DNA of 64,000 nucleotides from CAZWBR01 sp964404205 (GTDB taxonomy: Bacteria > Bacteroidota > Bacteroidia > Bacteroidales > Prolixibacteraceae), in the NCBI GenBank assembly GCA_964404205.1, contig CAYOJD010000001.1, positions 17,903-81,902 on the forward strand, read 5' to 3'. This document shows, one piece after another, positions 45,052-53,540 of this stretch. The notes under the pieces were generated by a model. That model ran no database searches and was not told the origin of the DNA. It worked only from the letters and a program-made list of their open reading frames with translations. The translations under genes were made by a program, and so were the position numbers. How positions within the stretch are numbered: the first letter of the stretch is position 1; each line of letters starts with the position of its first letter.

Positions 45052-45930
45052 ATGGTAAAAAAAAGGCAGAAACAGGTGAAGAAAAGCCTTTGGGGCTCCT
45101 ACTTCACCACCACGTTAAGCATATCGCTTATCCTATTTCTTTTCGGCTTGCTGGGGCTGCTCATCATCAATGCCCAGCGGTTATCCGACTATGTGATGGA
45201 GAATATCGGCGTGACATTGATACTCAAACCCGATGCCCGCGATGTGGATGTTATCAGGCTACAGAAAAACCTTGAAGCCACTGACTTTATTAAATCGACC
45301 CGATTTGTCGATAAAGAGAGTGCGGCAGCCGAGCTTAAAGGCGAGCTGGGAGAAGACTTTGTCAGCCTGCTTGGCTACAACCCATTGCTTTCATCGATTG
45401 ATGTCAAGGTGTATGCCGCCTATTCGAATCCCGACAGCCTCACTATGCTGGAGAAAAAATTTACAGCCTATCCCGAAGTCCAGGAAGTTTATTATCAGCG
45501 GAACCTTGTTAAGCAATTGAATGCCAATGTCAAGAAAATCAGTTTTATTCTTCTGGCACTTGGCGGTTTGATGTTTATTATTTTCACGGCCCTTATTCAC
45601 AATACCATACGGCTCTCGATATATTCCAAACGATTCTTAATCAATACCATGCAACTGGTCGGGGCAACAAGGTCATTTATACGCCGTCCGTTTGTGGCGA
45701 AGGGAATTCTTCACGGAATTTACGGTGCCATCATTGCCTGTTTTATGCTGCTGGCCCTTTTCTTTTCGTATCAGGTTGAATTGAAAGATTTTATCAATTT
45801 TCAGGATTCAACATCGCTTATTCTGTTGGTCGCCTCCATTTTCTTGTTCGGAATATTCATTACCGGCCTATCTACCTATTTTGCAGTCAATAAATTTTTA
45901 CGAATGAAGTTTGATCAGCTCTTTTATTGA
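45052..45930 (+). CDS. ftsX: Cell division protein FtsX
   Basis: A 292-residue permease with an N-terminal helix (about 20-42), a periplasmic domain and three C-terminal helices. The sequence ends KFLRMKFDQLFY and contains FLINTMQLVGATRSFIRRPF, the FtsX signature. FtsEX couples ATP use to peptidoglycan hydrolase activation during division; no ftsE is next to it here, as is common in this phylum. It follows the YfhO-like gene by 25 bp and is upstream of the DUF3098 gene. Confidence 0.93.
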   Translation: MVKKRQKQVKKSLWGSYFTTTLSISLILFLFGLLGLLIINAQRLSDYVMENIGVTLILKPDARDVDVIRLQKNLEATDFIKSTRFVDKESAAAELKGELGEDFVSLLGYNPLLSSIDVKVYAAYSNPDSLTMLEKKFTAYPEVQEVYYQRNLVKQLNANVKKISFILLALGGLMFIIFTALIHNTIRLSIYSKRFLINTMQLVGATRSFIRRPFVAKGILHGIYGAIIACFMLLALFFSYQVELKDFINFQDSTSLILLVASIFLFGIFITGLSTYFAVNKFLRMKFDQLFY

Positions 45931-45940
45931 TCTATCTTTG
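45910..45940 (+). promoter_or_regulatory. Bacteroidota-type promoter for the DUF3098 gene
   Basis: A full match to the phylum consensus: TTTG at 45910-45913 (-33), a 19-bp spacer, then TATCTTTG at 45933-45940 (-7). It overlaps the last codons of ftsX and sits 28 bp before the DUF3098 ATG. This is the best promoter I can see in the window. Confidence 0.72.
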
Positions 45941-45967
45941 CGGGTTACAAATATAATCGTATCATAC

Positions 45968-46222
45968 ATGGCAAAAAAAGTCGAAAACACTGATGAGAAA
46001 GCTTTTGCATTAGGCAAAGAAAACCTGAAGCTGCTTGTTATTGGGTTTTTTATCATCATTGTTGGATTTCTTCTGATGATTGGAGGAGGAAGCGATGACC
46101 CCAACGTTTTTAACAAGGAAATTTTCAGTTTCAGAAGGATTACGCTTGCTCCTATTGTCGTATTGTTTGGTTTTCTTTTTGAAATCTATGCAATTATGAA
46201 AAAACCAAAGTCGGACGAGTGA
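45968..46222 (+). CDS. DUF3098 family small membrane protein
   Basis: An 84-residue protein (MAKKVENTDEKAFALGKEN...) with two hydrophobic helices, at about 23-40 and 58-74. I chose the ATG at 45968 because it is 28 bp after a good promoter and gives the usual family length; a longer frame to 45911 overlaps ftsX. DUF3098 proteins are found after ftsX in many Bacteroidota, usually before uppP. Function unknown. Confidence 0.85.
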   Translation: MAKKVENTDEKAFALGKENLKLLVIGFFIIIVGFLLMIGGGSDDPNVFNKEIFSFRRITLAPIVVLFGFLFEIYAIMKKPKSDE

Positions 46223-46361
46223 TTGTCAGTGCTACAAGAATTGAATCGCAATATTCAGCAACGATTTAGAAAAACAGTAAATAACTGTTTGCTTTCGTCC
46301 CAACTTCTCCGACAACCGGGTGAAATAGAATCAATACAACCGTCTCGTTATCAGTTAGCCG

Positions 46362-47111
46362 ATGCAGATTGACCCAAATAAATTTAATTTTCAGGCAGGA
46401 GAGATTCTGGTTTTTGACAAGCCGCTCGATTGGACCTCGTTCGATCTGGTCAACAAAGTCAGACATCATGTGTGCAAACGAATGCACATCAAAAAACTAA
46501 AGGTAGGCCATGCCGGTACCCTGGATCCGAAAGCCACCGGGTTAATGGTAATATGTACCGGTAAGGTAACAAAGGATATCGATTTCATTCAGGCCGCAGA
46601 AAAAGAGTATATTGCCACCTTAAAAATTGGTGCAACAACTCCGTCATTCGATCTGGAAACAGAGGAAGATCAGATATTTGAAGCTTCGCATATCGATGAA
46701 AAATTGATTCGTGAAGTTTTATTGCAATTCATTGGAACAATAGAACAGGTTCCTCCCGGGTTTTCGGCCATCAAAGTCGACGGGAAAAGAGCCTACGAAT
46801 TGGCAAGAAAAGGGAAAGCGCTTGAACTCAAAGCGAAAACACTTGTTATTAAGGAAATCGAATTGCTTGAATACACAGCCCCTGAAGCAAAGCTCAGGAT
46901 TGTATGCAGCAAGGGAACATATATCAGGGCTTTGGCGCGCGACATTGGTTATGCCCTTGGGAGCGGTGCCTATCTTACAGGGCTAATCCGGACTAGAGTT
47001 GGAGATTATACACTGGACAGCGCCTGGCAAATCTCAGACTTTATGGACGAAGTATCAGCTTTTGCACGAATAGATCGTCAGGAAAATGAAGAAACAAATA
47101 AAACAGCATAA
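46362..47111 (+). CDS. truB: tRNA pseudouridine(55) synthase TruB
   Basis: A 249-residue enzyme that makes pseudouridine 55 in the T loop of tRNAs. The catalytic motif is [20 protein letters not shown], with the Asp in LDP as nucleophile. [22 protein letters not shown] and [12 protein letters not shown] follow in the family order. Between DUF3098 and truB, where many relatives carry uppP, there is only a 139-bp gap without a gene. queA follows after 11 bp. Confidence 0.96.
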   Translation: MQIDPNKFNFQAGEILVFDKPLDWTSFDLVNKVRHHVCKRMHIKKLKVGHAGTLDPKATGLMVICTGKVTKDIDFIQAAEKEYIATLKIGATTPSFDLETEEDQIFEASHIDEKLIREVLLQFIGTIEQVPPGFSAIKVDGKRAYELARKGKALELKAKTLVIKEIELLEYTAPEAKLRIVCSKGTYIRALARDIGYALGSGAYLTGLIRTRVGDYTLDSAWQISDFMDEVSAFARIDRQENEETNKTA

Positions 47112-47122
47112 TTTCATCAACT

Positions 47123-48172
47123 ATGAAACTTTCAAAATTTAAGTACAATCTCCCGGAAGAACTTATCGCTCTTCATCCGGCCAAAAACAGGGATGAATCG
47201 CGCTTACTGGTTTTACATCGAAACTCTGGCAAGATTGAGCACAAGATGTTCAAAGATGTGATTGACTACTTCGATGATAAAGATGTTATGGTATTTAACA
47301 ATACCAAAGTTTTTCCCGCACGTTTGTACGGTAACAAAGAAAAAACAGGAGCACAAATTGAGGTGTTTTTGCTTCGTGAGCTTAACCGCGAACAGCGTCT
47401 TTGGGATGTTTTGGTTGACCCGGCACGCAAAATAAGAATTGGAAATAAGCTCTATTTTGGAGAAAACGATCTTTTGGTTGCCGAAGTGATCGACAATACG
47501 ACCTCTCGCGGACGTACATTACGGTTCCTGTTCGATGGCAGTTATGAAGAATTTAAAGAAACGCTCTACTCTCTGGGCGAAACGCCACTTCCAAAAACCA
47601 TTAATCGCCCAGTTGAGGAGGAAGATGCAGAGCGATACCAAACTATTTTTGCCAAACACGAAGGTGCTGTTGCCGCCCCTACAGCCGGTTTGCATTTCAG
47701 CCGAGAGCTACTCAAAAGGTTGGAAATTAAAGGTATTGACTTTGCAGAAATTACCCTTCATGTTGGATTGGGAAATTTTAGAAGCGTAGATGTTGAAGAT
47801 TTGACCAAGCACAAAATGGACTCAGAGCAGATTTGGATCCGCGATGAAGCTGTTTCGATTGTCAATCAGGCAAAAGAAGAAAAGCATCGCGTTTGTGCTG
47901 TCGGGACTACCGTTATGCGGACGCTCGAAAGCTCTGTTTCGACCAACGGAATGCTTAAGCCTTACGAAGGTTGGACCAACAAGTTTATTTTCCCGCCTTA
48001 CGAATTCAGTGTGGCCGACAGTATGATATCGAACTTCCATTTGCCGCTCTCAACATTGCTGATGATGGTTTCGGCTTTTGCAGGATACGATAATTTGATG
48101 GCCGCCTATAAAGCAGCCATCAAAGAAAAATATCGTTTTGGCACCTATGGTGATGCGATGTTAATCATTTGA
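47123..48172 (+). CDS. queA: S-adenosylmethionine:tRNA ribosyltransferase-isomerase QueA
   Basis: A 349-residue enzyme that adds epoxycyclopentanediol from SAM to 7-aminomethyl-7-deazaguanine in tRNA, one step before QueG. Landmarks: [64 protein letters not shown] and [19 protein letters not shown]. Length is typical. It is 11 bp after truB and ends in a strong hairpin. With queG at 23740 the window has the last two queuosine steps. Confidence 0.97.
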   Translation: MKLSKFKYNLPEELIALHPAKNRDESRLLVLHRNSGKIEHKMFKDVIDYFDDKDVMVFNNTKVFPARLYGNKEKTGAQIEVFLLRELNREQRLWDVLVDPARKIRIGNKLYFGENDLLVAEVIDNTTSRGRTLRFLFDGSYEEFKETLYSLGETPLPKTINRPVEEEDAERYQTIFAKHEGAVAAPTAGLHFSRELLKRLEIKGIDFAEITLHVGLGNFRSVDVEDLTKHKMDSEQIWIRDEAVSIVNQAKEEKHRVCAVGTTVMRTLESSVSTNGMLKPYEGWTNKFIFPPYEFSVADSMISNFHLPLSTLLMMVSAFAGYDNLMAAYKAAIKEKYRFGTYGDAMLII

Positions 48173-48190
48173 TGTTAAACAAATTGCATA

Positions 48191-48226
48191 AATAACAAAG
48201 GCCGGAAAATTCCGGCCTTTGTTATT
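48191..48226. terminator. Bidirectional terminator between queA and efp
   Basis: AATAACAAAGGCCGGAA and its exact reverse complement (17-bp arms) form a palindromic hairpin with a tiny loop and A/T flanks. It separates queA (stop 48172) from the convergent efp stop (48241). Confidence 0.88.
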
Positions 48227-48240
48227 TTTCGCTGACAATA

Positions 48241-48810
48241 TTAGTTTCTTACTCTTTCCGAATAACTTCTGTCGCGGGTATCCACTTTGATGATATCACC
48301 CTGATTAACAAATAGTGGCACATAAATAGTTGCTCCAGTTTCGACCGTTACCGCTTTTTGGGCGTTTGAAGAGGCAGTATTGCCTTTTTCAGCCGGTTCG
48401 GCATATGTAACTTCCAATTCGATAAAGGGTGGAAGTTCGACGGTTAGAGGGGTTTCTGTATCAGTGTGATACATCACTTCGACCACCATGCCCTCTTTCA
48501 AAAGGTCTGCATTCTCAACCATTGCCTCTTCAATTAAGACCTGCTCGAAGGTTTCGGCGTGCATAAAGTTAAATCCTGATTCATCTTTATACAAGAACTG
48601 ATACGGACGGCGTTCAACTCTGATGGTATTAATCTTGACCCCTGACGAGAAGGTATTCTCAATTACTCTTCCGGTTTTCAGGTTTTTAAGTTTTGTCCGA
48701 ACAAAAGCAGGACCCTTGCCTGGTTTAACATGCTGAAACTGGACGATTTGAAATGGCTGGTCATTGTATTCGATACATAAGCCATTTCTGAAATCTGCTG
48801 TGCTTGCCAT
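48241..48810 (-). CDS. efp: Elongation factor P
   Basis: A 189-residue factor that rescues ribosomes stalled at polyproline stretches. The tip of domain I is KPGKGPAF, with the modified lysine position as K32. The ending GDIIKVDTRDRSYSERVRN is the standard EF-P C-terminus. No modification enzyme (EpmAB, EarP or YmfI type) is in the window. A minus-strand -7 box TAAATTTG (48868-48875) probably drives it. Confidence 0.97.
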   Translation of the reverse strand: MASTADFRNGLCIEYNDQPFQIVQFQHVKPGKGPAFVRTKLKNLKTGRVIENTFSSGVKINTIRVERRPYQFLYKDESGFNFMHAETFEQVLIEEAMVENADLLKEGMVVEVMYHTDTETPLTVELPPFIELEVTYAEPAEKGNTASSNAQKAVTVETGATIYVPLFVNQGDIIKVDTRDRSYSERVRN

Positions 48811-48867
48811 TATTTGCTAAATTTTAATAATATTTTCAACAACCCGGAGTCTCCGGTAAATTTTGGG

Positions 48868-48875
48868 CAAATTTA
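48868..48875 (-). promoter_or_regulatory. Putative -7 box of the efp promoter
   Basis: On the minus strand TAAATTTG matches TAnnTTTG, with TTTC 20 bp before it as an imperfect -33 box. It lies about 57 bp before the efp ATG. Confidence 0.5.
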
Positions 48876-48936
48876 GATAAAAGCAATTAAATCAGGAAAG
48901 AAGTTTTGCCTGGACCTCAAAATTACTTCGTTAACA

Positions 48937-51039
48937 TCAATCTTCTTCAACAATCATGACTCCCCAGGGTTCAATTTGAATTTTATTTCCTTTGGTGATC
49001 CTATTTTCACTAATCAACTCCTTTCCAGCGCCATACGAATATTCAATTTCGCCGGGCACCGAGCTGTAGTTATAAAAATAGTGAACTGTATTCCCAAAAT
49101 CGTTAATTCCTTTTTTTGTGATGATTGGCCAATGCAATGATTGAATTTCATTCTCAAGTCCGGCGCGCTTCAATGCATCTGTCAACACCTTTTCCTGCAA
49201 CCGATCCGACAGTTTTGTCCCTTCGTACAATAGTGTCCCTTTGCCATATCGATTGAGGGTAACAGCCGGATATTTACCAAATTGAGGATGGTCGTACTGT
49301 GCCAAAACCGCAGCAGTTTCAGGAATGATATATTCAACCCAATCTGTTACTTTATTTTCTTTTTCGTCAATGCCAAACGGGTTACCACTCAGTTTTAGCT
49401 CACCAATATTCGAAAATTCCTGATAATAAAATCCACACGCTTTTCGGAGCGGGCCTGGAGCCAATACTGGTCTAACCATCGAATTTTCATCACAGAATCC
49501 ACTTTTGAACTGCATTACTACATGTCCGCCACTCTCGACGTAACGGCTGATTCTATTCAATAGTTCATCGCTTGCAATATAAAGTGACGGAATAACAACC
49601 AGGTCGTAATCTTCGAAATTGGCATTTTCGGGAAAAATAAAATCAACACCGATATTATTGCGGTAAAGCACAGCGTGCATCTGACCGACAAGCTCATTTC
49701 GATAGATATTGTTCGAATTTCCCCACATATCGGCCTTCGCCGATTTAAAAGGCATAACATTAAGTGCAGCATTGGAATCATGACTGAAAAGAATTGCCAC
49801 ACGGTTTTTAATTTTCAAGTTCACAAGCCTATCACCAAATTTTTGTAATTCTTTGGCGGTCTTTGTAACTTCGACATACGCACGATTAGGCTGTAAATCG
49901 TGAGACAACACACCCTTCCAATAGGTTTCCTGGCCGTAATGAATGGAATGCCAATGCCAATATTCGACCATATTGGCCCCTGAGCCCATATGGGCATAGA
50001 CATTCATGCGCAATTGACCATCGTAAGGCGGATATTGCGAACGGGAATCCCAACCTATGGTTTGTGCATTGGTTTCTGTAATCAGATAATTCTTCATTTT
50101 CACTGAACGAAAAAAATCACCTGCAAAAGCAATCTCATCGCCGGTTAGGTTATCTTGCGAGCCATGGTAAACATTGACCGATAAAATATCCATTTTCGAT
50201 GAACTACTTATCTGATCGATATCCTGAACAGATGGCATAAAACAATGGGTTATAAATTGTTCAGGCCGTTTGTACTCCATAACAATCGATGATTGCCAGG
50301 TAAGATAATCGGCAACGGCCTTGCGTTTAAACCTCTCCCACTCAAGTTTGTAGGCGGTATTGGTAACCCCGTCGCGTGGGGGGAATTCGCTCCAGTCGCT
50401 TATAGTCATGCCCCAATAGTTTAGTCCCCATATTTTATTGAGGTTTTCTGTTGTCTTAAACCTGTTTTTGATATAATTCACAAAACTCACCTGGAAATCG
50501 TAATTGTTTACACCATATGATGTTGTTTCATTATCAACCTGATAACCAATTACCGCAGGATGTTTGGCATATCTGACCATCATCTTGCGGATAATTCTTT
50601 CCGCATAAAAAAGAAAAGTGGGATTGGTGATATCCATATTTTGCCTGATTCCGTAATAAGCCTTACCTCCTTTTTCATAATTCACCAAAACTTCAGGGTG
50701 TTTGTGCCAGAGCCATGCCGGCATCGAATAGGTGGGAGTACCTAAAATAACATTAATCTTTGCTTTACTAAACTCATTCAGAATGGTATCCATCCATGCA
50801 AATTCAAATTCGCCTTCTTTTGGTTCAAAAAGGCTCCAGGTCGATTCGCCAACACGAACAACACTAATACCAGCATCTTTCATCAGACGAATATCCTCTC
50901 CAAGTCTTTCTGATGGCATATATTCATGATAGTAAGCCACTCCGTAAAGCGGTTGTGAAAATTTAGCCGTTTGAGCTGATAACTGCAGCTGCAGCAAAAC
51001 GAACAGAAGCACGATACAACCCGACACTATTTTCTTCAT
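48937..51039 (-). CDS. Secreted beta-galactosidase, glycoside hydrolase family 42
   Basis: A 700-residue protein with an N-terminal signal peptide (hydrophobic to about 20, then LSAQTAKF). The catalytic domain has GVAYYHEYMPSERLGEDIR, the acid/base in YQVDNETTSYG (E161) and the nucleophile in LITETNAQ (E312). A trimerisation domain (about 400-600) and a C-terminal beta domain follow, as in GH42. It acts outside the cytoplasm, probably on galactosides of plant or algal origin. It stands alone without SusC/SusD partners, so it does not look like part of a polysaccharide utilisation locus. Confidence 0.9.
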   Translation of the reverse strand: MKKIVSGCIVLLFVLLQLQLSAQTAKFSQPLYGVAYYHEYMPSERLGEDIRLMKDAGISVVRVGESTWSLFEPKEGEFEFAWMDTILNEFSKAKINVILGTPTYSMPAWLWHKHPEVLVNYEKGGKAYYGIRQNMDITNPTFLFYAERIIRKMMVRYAKHPAVIGYQVDNETTSYGVNNYDFQVSFVNYIKNRFKTTENLNKIWGLNYWGMTISDWSEFPPRDGVTNTAYKLEWERFKRKAVADYLTWQSSIVMEYKRPEQFITHCFMPSVQDIDQISSSSKMDILSVNVYHGSQDNLTGDEIAFAGDFFRSVKMKNYLITETNAQTIGWDSRSQYPPYDGQLRMNVYAHMGSGANMVEYWHWHSIHYGQETYWKGVLSHDLQPNRAYVEVTKTAKELQKFGDRLVNLKIKNRVAILFSHDSNAALNVMPFKSAKADMWGNSNNIYRNELVGQMHAVLYRNNIGVDFIFPENANFEDYDLVVIPSLYIASDELLNRISRYVESGGHVVMQFKSGFCDENSMVRPVLAPGPLRKACGFYYQEFSNIGELKLSGNPFGIDEKENKVTDWVEYIIPETAAVLAQYDHPQFGKYPAVTLNRYGKGTLLYEGTKLSDRLQEKVLTDALKRAGLENEIQSLHWPIITKKGINDFGNTVHYFYNYSSVPGEIEYSYGAGKELISENRITKGNKIQIEPWGVMIVEED

Positions 51040-51162
51040 AATCTATAATTTAGTTTTAGTCCTTAAAAGTATGAATTTGAATTGGCAAATTGATAAGTGA
51101 AAGTTGAGATTGAACAATAAGCTTTAAAAAAAGTGTTTCTTTGTTCAAATTTCAAATTCAAG

Positions 51163-51924
51163 ATGTTTCAGGGATTGGACCAATTTATGTTATCGGGTAT
51201 TGATTGGGTACTCATTTCGCTCTCTGCAATTCTTATCGGGATGTCGAAAACAGGGGTACCGGGTGTTTCAATGATTGTGGTACCAGTATTGGCAATGATT
51301 TTCGGGGGAAAACTATCGACAGGGATATTGCTTCCAATACTTATATTAGCCGATATTTTCGGTGTTTTTTATTACAACCGACATGTAGTGTGGAAACACC
51401 TTTTTAGGGCTCTTCCTTGGGCTTTTGGTGGATTGCTGCTTGCGCTCTGGGTCGGCAATCTTGTCAACGATGAGCAGTTCAAAAGCATTATTGCTTTGAG
51501 TATTTTCTTCAGTATCGGACTACTACTTTGGCGCGACAAAAGTTCAAAAAGTGAGGGTTCTCTTCCGCACAACTGGTGGTTTGCCGCTATCATGGGGGTT
51601 ACCGGTGGTTTTGCTACCATGATTGGAAATGTTGCTGGCCCGGTGTTTGCGATTTATTTGCTATCCCTAAACCTGCCTAAAAATAACTTTATTGGCACAA
51701 CAGCCTGGTTTTTTGCCATTATTAACATAATAAAACTTCCGCTGCAAATTCTGGTTTGGCAGAACATAACAATTCATTCTCTCTTGATCGATTTTCTCGT
51801 GTTCCCGTTTATTGGCTTCGGTGCTTGGCTAGGAATTAAAATGGTCAAAGCAATTCCAGAAAACAACTATAGATGGCTGGTAATAGTAATAACCATTACA
51901 AGCGCCTTACTTATCTTGCTCTAA
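51163..51924 (+). CDS. TauE/SafE-family membrane transporter
   Basis: A 253-residue integral membrane protein from the ATG at 51163; a longer frame from 51133 adds unlikely residues. About eight helices are seen, with the family repeats ILIGMSKTGVPGVSMIVVPV and FMATMIGNVAGP-like ATMIGNVAGPVFAIYLL. Members move sulfonates, sulfite or related anions. Substrate unknown here. It converges on tpx, sharing a terminator. Confidence 0.88.
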   Translation: MFQGLDQFMLSGIDWVLISLSAILIGMSKTGVPGVSMIVVPVLAMIFGGKLSTGILLPILILADIFGVFYYNRHVVWKHLFRALPWAFGGLLLALWVGNLVNDEQFKSIIALSIFFSIGLLLWRDKSSKSEGSLPHNWWFAAIMGVTGGFATMIGNVAGPVFAIYLLSLNLPKNNFIGTTAWFFAIINIIKLPLQILVWQNITIHSLLIDFLVFPFIGFGAWLGIKMVKAIPENNYRWLVIVITITSALLILL

Positions 51925-51925
51925 A

Positions 51926-51948
51926 AAGAAAAGCCCTAAAGGGCCTTT
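51926..51948. terminator. Short hairpin between TauE/SafE gene and tpx
   Basis: AAAAGCCC TAAA GGGCCTTT can fold into a stem of about 8 bp. It begins just after the TauE/SafE stop and ends just before the tpx stop at 51951, so it probably stops transcription on both strands. Confidence 0.6.
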
Positions 51949-51950
51949 CA

Positions 51951-52463
51951 CTAAATTAAATTTTTAACGACATTCATAGCAGCCTCATAATCTGGCTCAT
52001 GAGTTACTTCTGGTACATATTCAACATATTTAACTTCACCTTTTTTATCAATAACAACTGTACCACGGGCCAAAAGCCTCAATTCTTTAATCCAAAAACC
52101 ATATTTCTGTCCAAATTCCAAATCTTTATGGTCTGAAATGGTTTTGATATTGTTGAGCCCTTCAGCCGCACAAAAACGTGATTGCGCGAAAGGTAAATCG
52201 CACGACACAGAGAGTACCACAACATCGTTAAGGTTATTTGCCTCAGCGTTAAAACGCCTGTTTTGGGCAGCACAGACACTGGTATCAACTGAAGGATAAA
52301 CCGCAATCACAACAACCTTACCGGCAAAATCAGATAATTTTACAGGTGAAAGACCTTGTCCAACTGCATTAAAATCAGGTGCCGCATCTCCTACTTTGAT
52401 TTCGTTGCCAAGTAATGTTAGAGGATTACCGGCGAATGTGATTTTTACAGAATTATTAATCAT
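51951..52463 (-). CDS. tpx: Thiol peroxidase Tpx
   Basis: A 170-residue atypical 2-Cys peroxiredoxin that reduces peroxides with thioredoxin. The peroxidatic cysteine is in YPSVDTSVCAAQ (C64) and the resolving cysteine in SRFCAAEG (C98), as in the Tpx subfamily. The sequence opens with the Tpx beta-hairpin ITFAGNPLTLLGNEIKVGD. It diverges from lplA over about 105 bp. Confidence 0.96.
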   Translation of the reverse strand: MINNSVKITFAGNPLTLLGNEIKVGDAAPDFNAVGQGLSPVKLSDFAGKVVVIAVYPSVDTSVCAAQNRRFNAEANNLNDVVVLSVSCDLPFAQSRFCAAEGLNNIKTISDHKDLEFGQKYGFWIKELRLLARGTVVIDKKGEVKYVEYVPEVTHEPDYEAAMNVVKNLI

Positions 52464-52568
52464 CTTGTATAAATTAAATGTTCAACATCATACATTTGTC
52501 AATAAGTAATAAACGAATGCATAAAGGAATTGTTCAGTAAGTTCCTCAAATATTAAAATTTTGCTATA

Positions 52569-53540
52569 ATGAACCTCATTGTCTCGCCATCCAATAATCC
52601 ATATACCAACTTAGCGACTGAAGAACTTCTTATAAAAGAAAAAAGAGAAGATTATTTATTTTTTTATATAAATGAACCATCTATAGTTGTTGGTAAACAC
52701 CAAATTATAGTTTCTGAAATAAATAATTATTTTTCAATTATGAAACCTGTATATCTGGCCAGACGAATTTCTGGTGGCGGTACTGTATATCATGATTTGG
52801 GCAATATTAATTTTAGCGTTATTAAAAATATTGAAGAAGGCAAAGGCGTTAGTTACAAAGAAATAGCAACTCCAGTAGTGAATGCTTTAAACAGATATAA
52901 TCTTAATATCCAGTTATCAGAAAGAAATGACCTGTTATACAACAATTTGAAATTATCAGGAAGTGCAATGCATATTTTTAAAAACAGAGTAATCGCTCAT
53001 GGTACAATTCTATTTGATACCAACCTGACAGAACTTTCAGATTCTCTGAAGAACCATAGGGAGCGCTATACAGATAAGGCAATAAAATCAGTAAAGTCAA
53101 AAGTATGCAATATAAAGCCATATGCCCCCCATATATCAATAGATGAAATAATTAAGTTAATCTCAATAGAATTTTTTATAGATAATAAACCATCAGATCA
53201 ATCCGCATTAAATAACGAAGATCATGAAAGAATTAATCAGTTAATTAATCAAAAATACGTAAAGGAAGAGTGGATTTATGGATATTCTCCAGATTATGTA
53301 TATAAAACAGAATTGAAATTTGAGAACTGTATTGCAGAAATTGAATTAAAGGTAGTAAAATCGATCATTAAGTCGGTTGAAATTAAACACATGACAAACA
53401 ATTCATTAAAAAATCTAATGATTACTTTTCTTACAGGTAAGAAACACATCCCCAAGATCTTACTGAATGATGATGAGATTAAAGAACTAATATATACTTT
53501 ATCGTTAACAGAAATGGAGTTTATAGAGATATTTTTCTAA
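52569..53540 (+). CDS. lplA: Lipoate-protein ligase A
   Basis: A 323-residue ligase that attaches lipoate to E2 subunits and GcvH. Seen: LATEELLIKE at the start, the lipoyl-AMP loop ARRISGGGTVYHDLGN (65-76 region), the catalytic lysine in NNLKLSGSAM (K128), and a C-terminal accessory domain (about 240-323) as in LplA proteins that make their own lipoyl-AMP. Coding is much richer in A+T than in the genes to its left. Its end overlaps the uvrC end by 20 bp on the opposite strand. Confidence 0.93.
   Translation: MNLIVSPSNNPYTNLATEELLIKEKREDYLFFYINEPSIVVGKHQIIVSEINNYFSIMKPVYLARRISGGGTVYHDLGNINFSVIKNIEEGKGVSYKEIATPVVNALNRYNLNIQLSERNDLLYNNLKLSGSAMHIFKNRVIAHGTILFDTNLTELSDSLKNHRERYTDKAIKSVKSKVCNIKPYAPHISIDEIIKLISIEFFIDNKPSDQSALNNEDHERINQLINQKYVKEEWIYGYSPDYVYKTELKFENCIAEIELKVVKSIIKSVEIKHMTNNSLKNLMITFLTGKKHIPKILLNDDEIKELIYTLSLTEMEFIEIFF

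Noticed and set aside
48937..51039. Polysaccharide utilisation locus around the GH42 enzyme
   Set aside because: No SusC/SusD pair, sensor or other glycosidase is adjacent.
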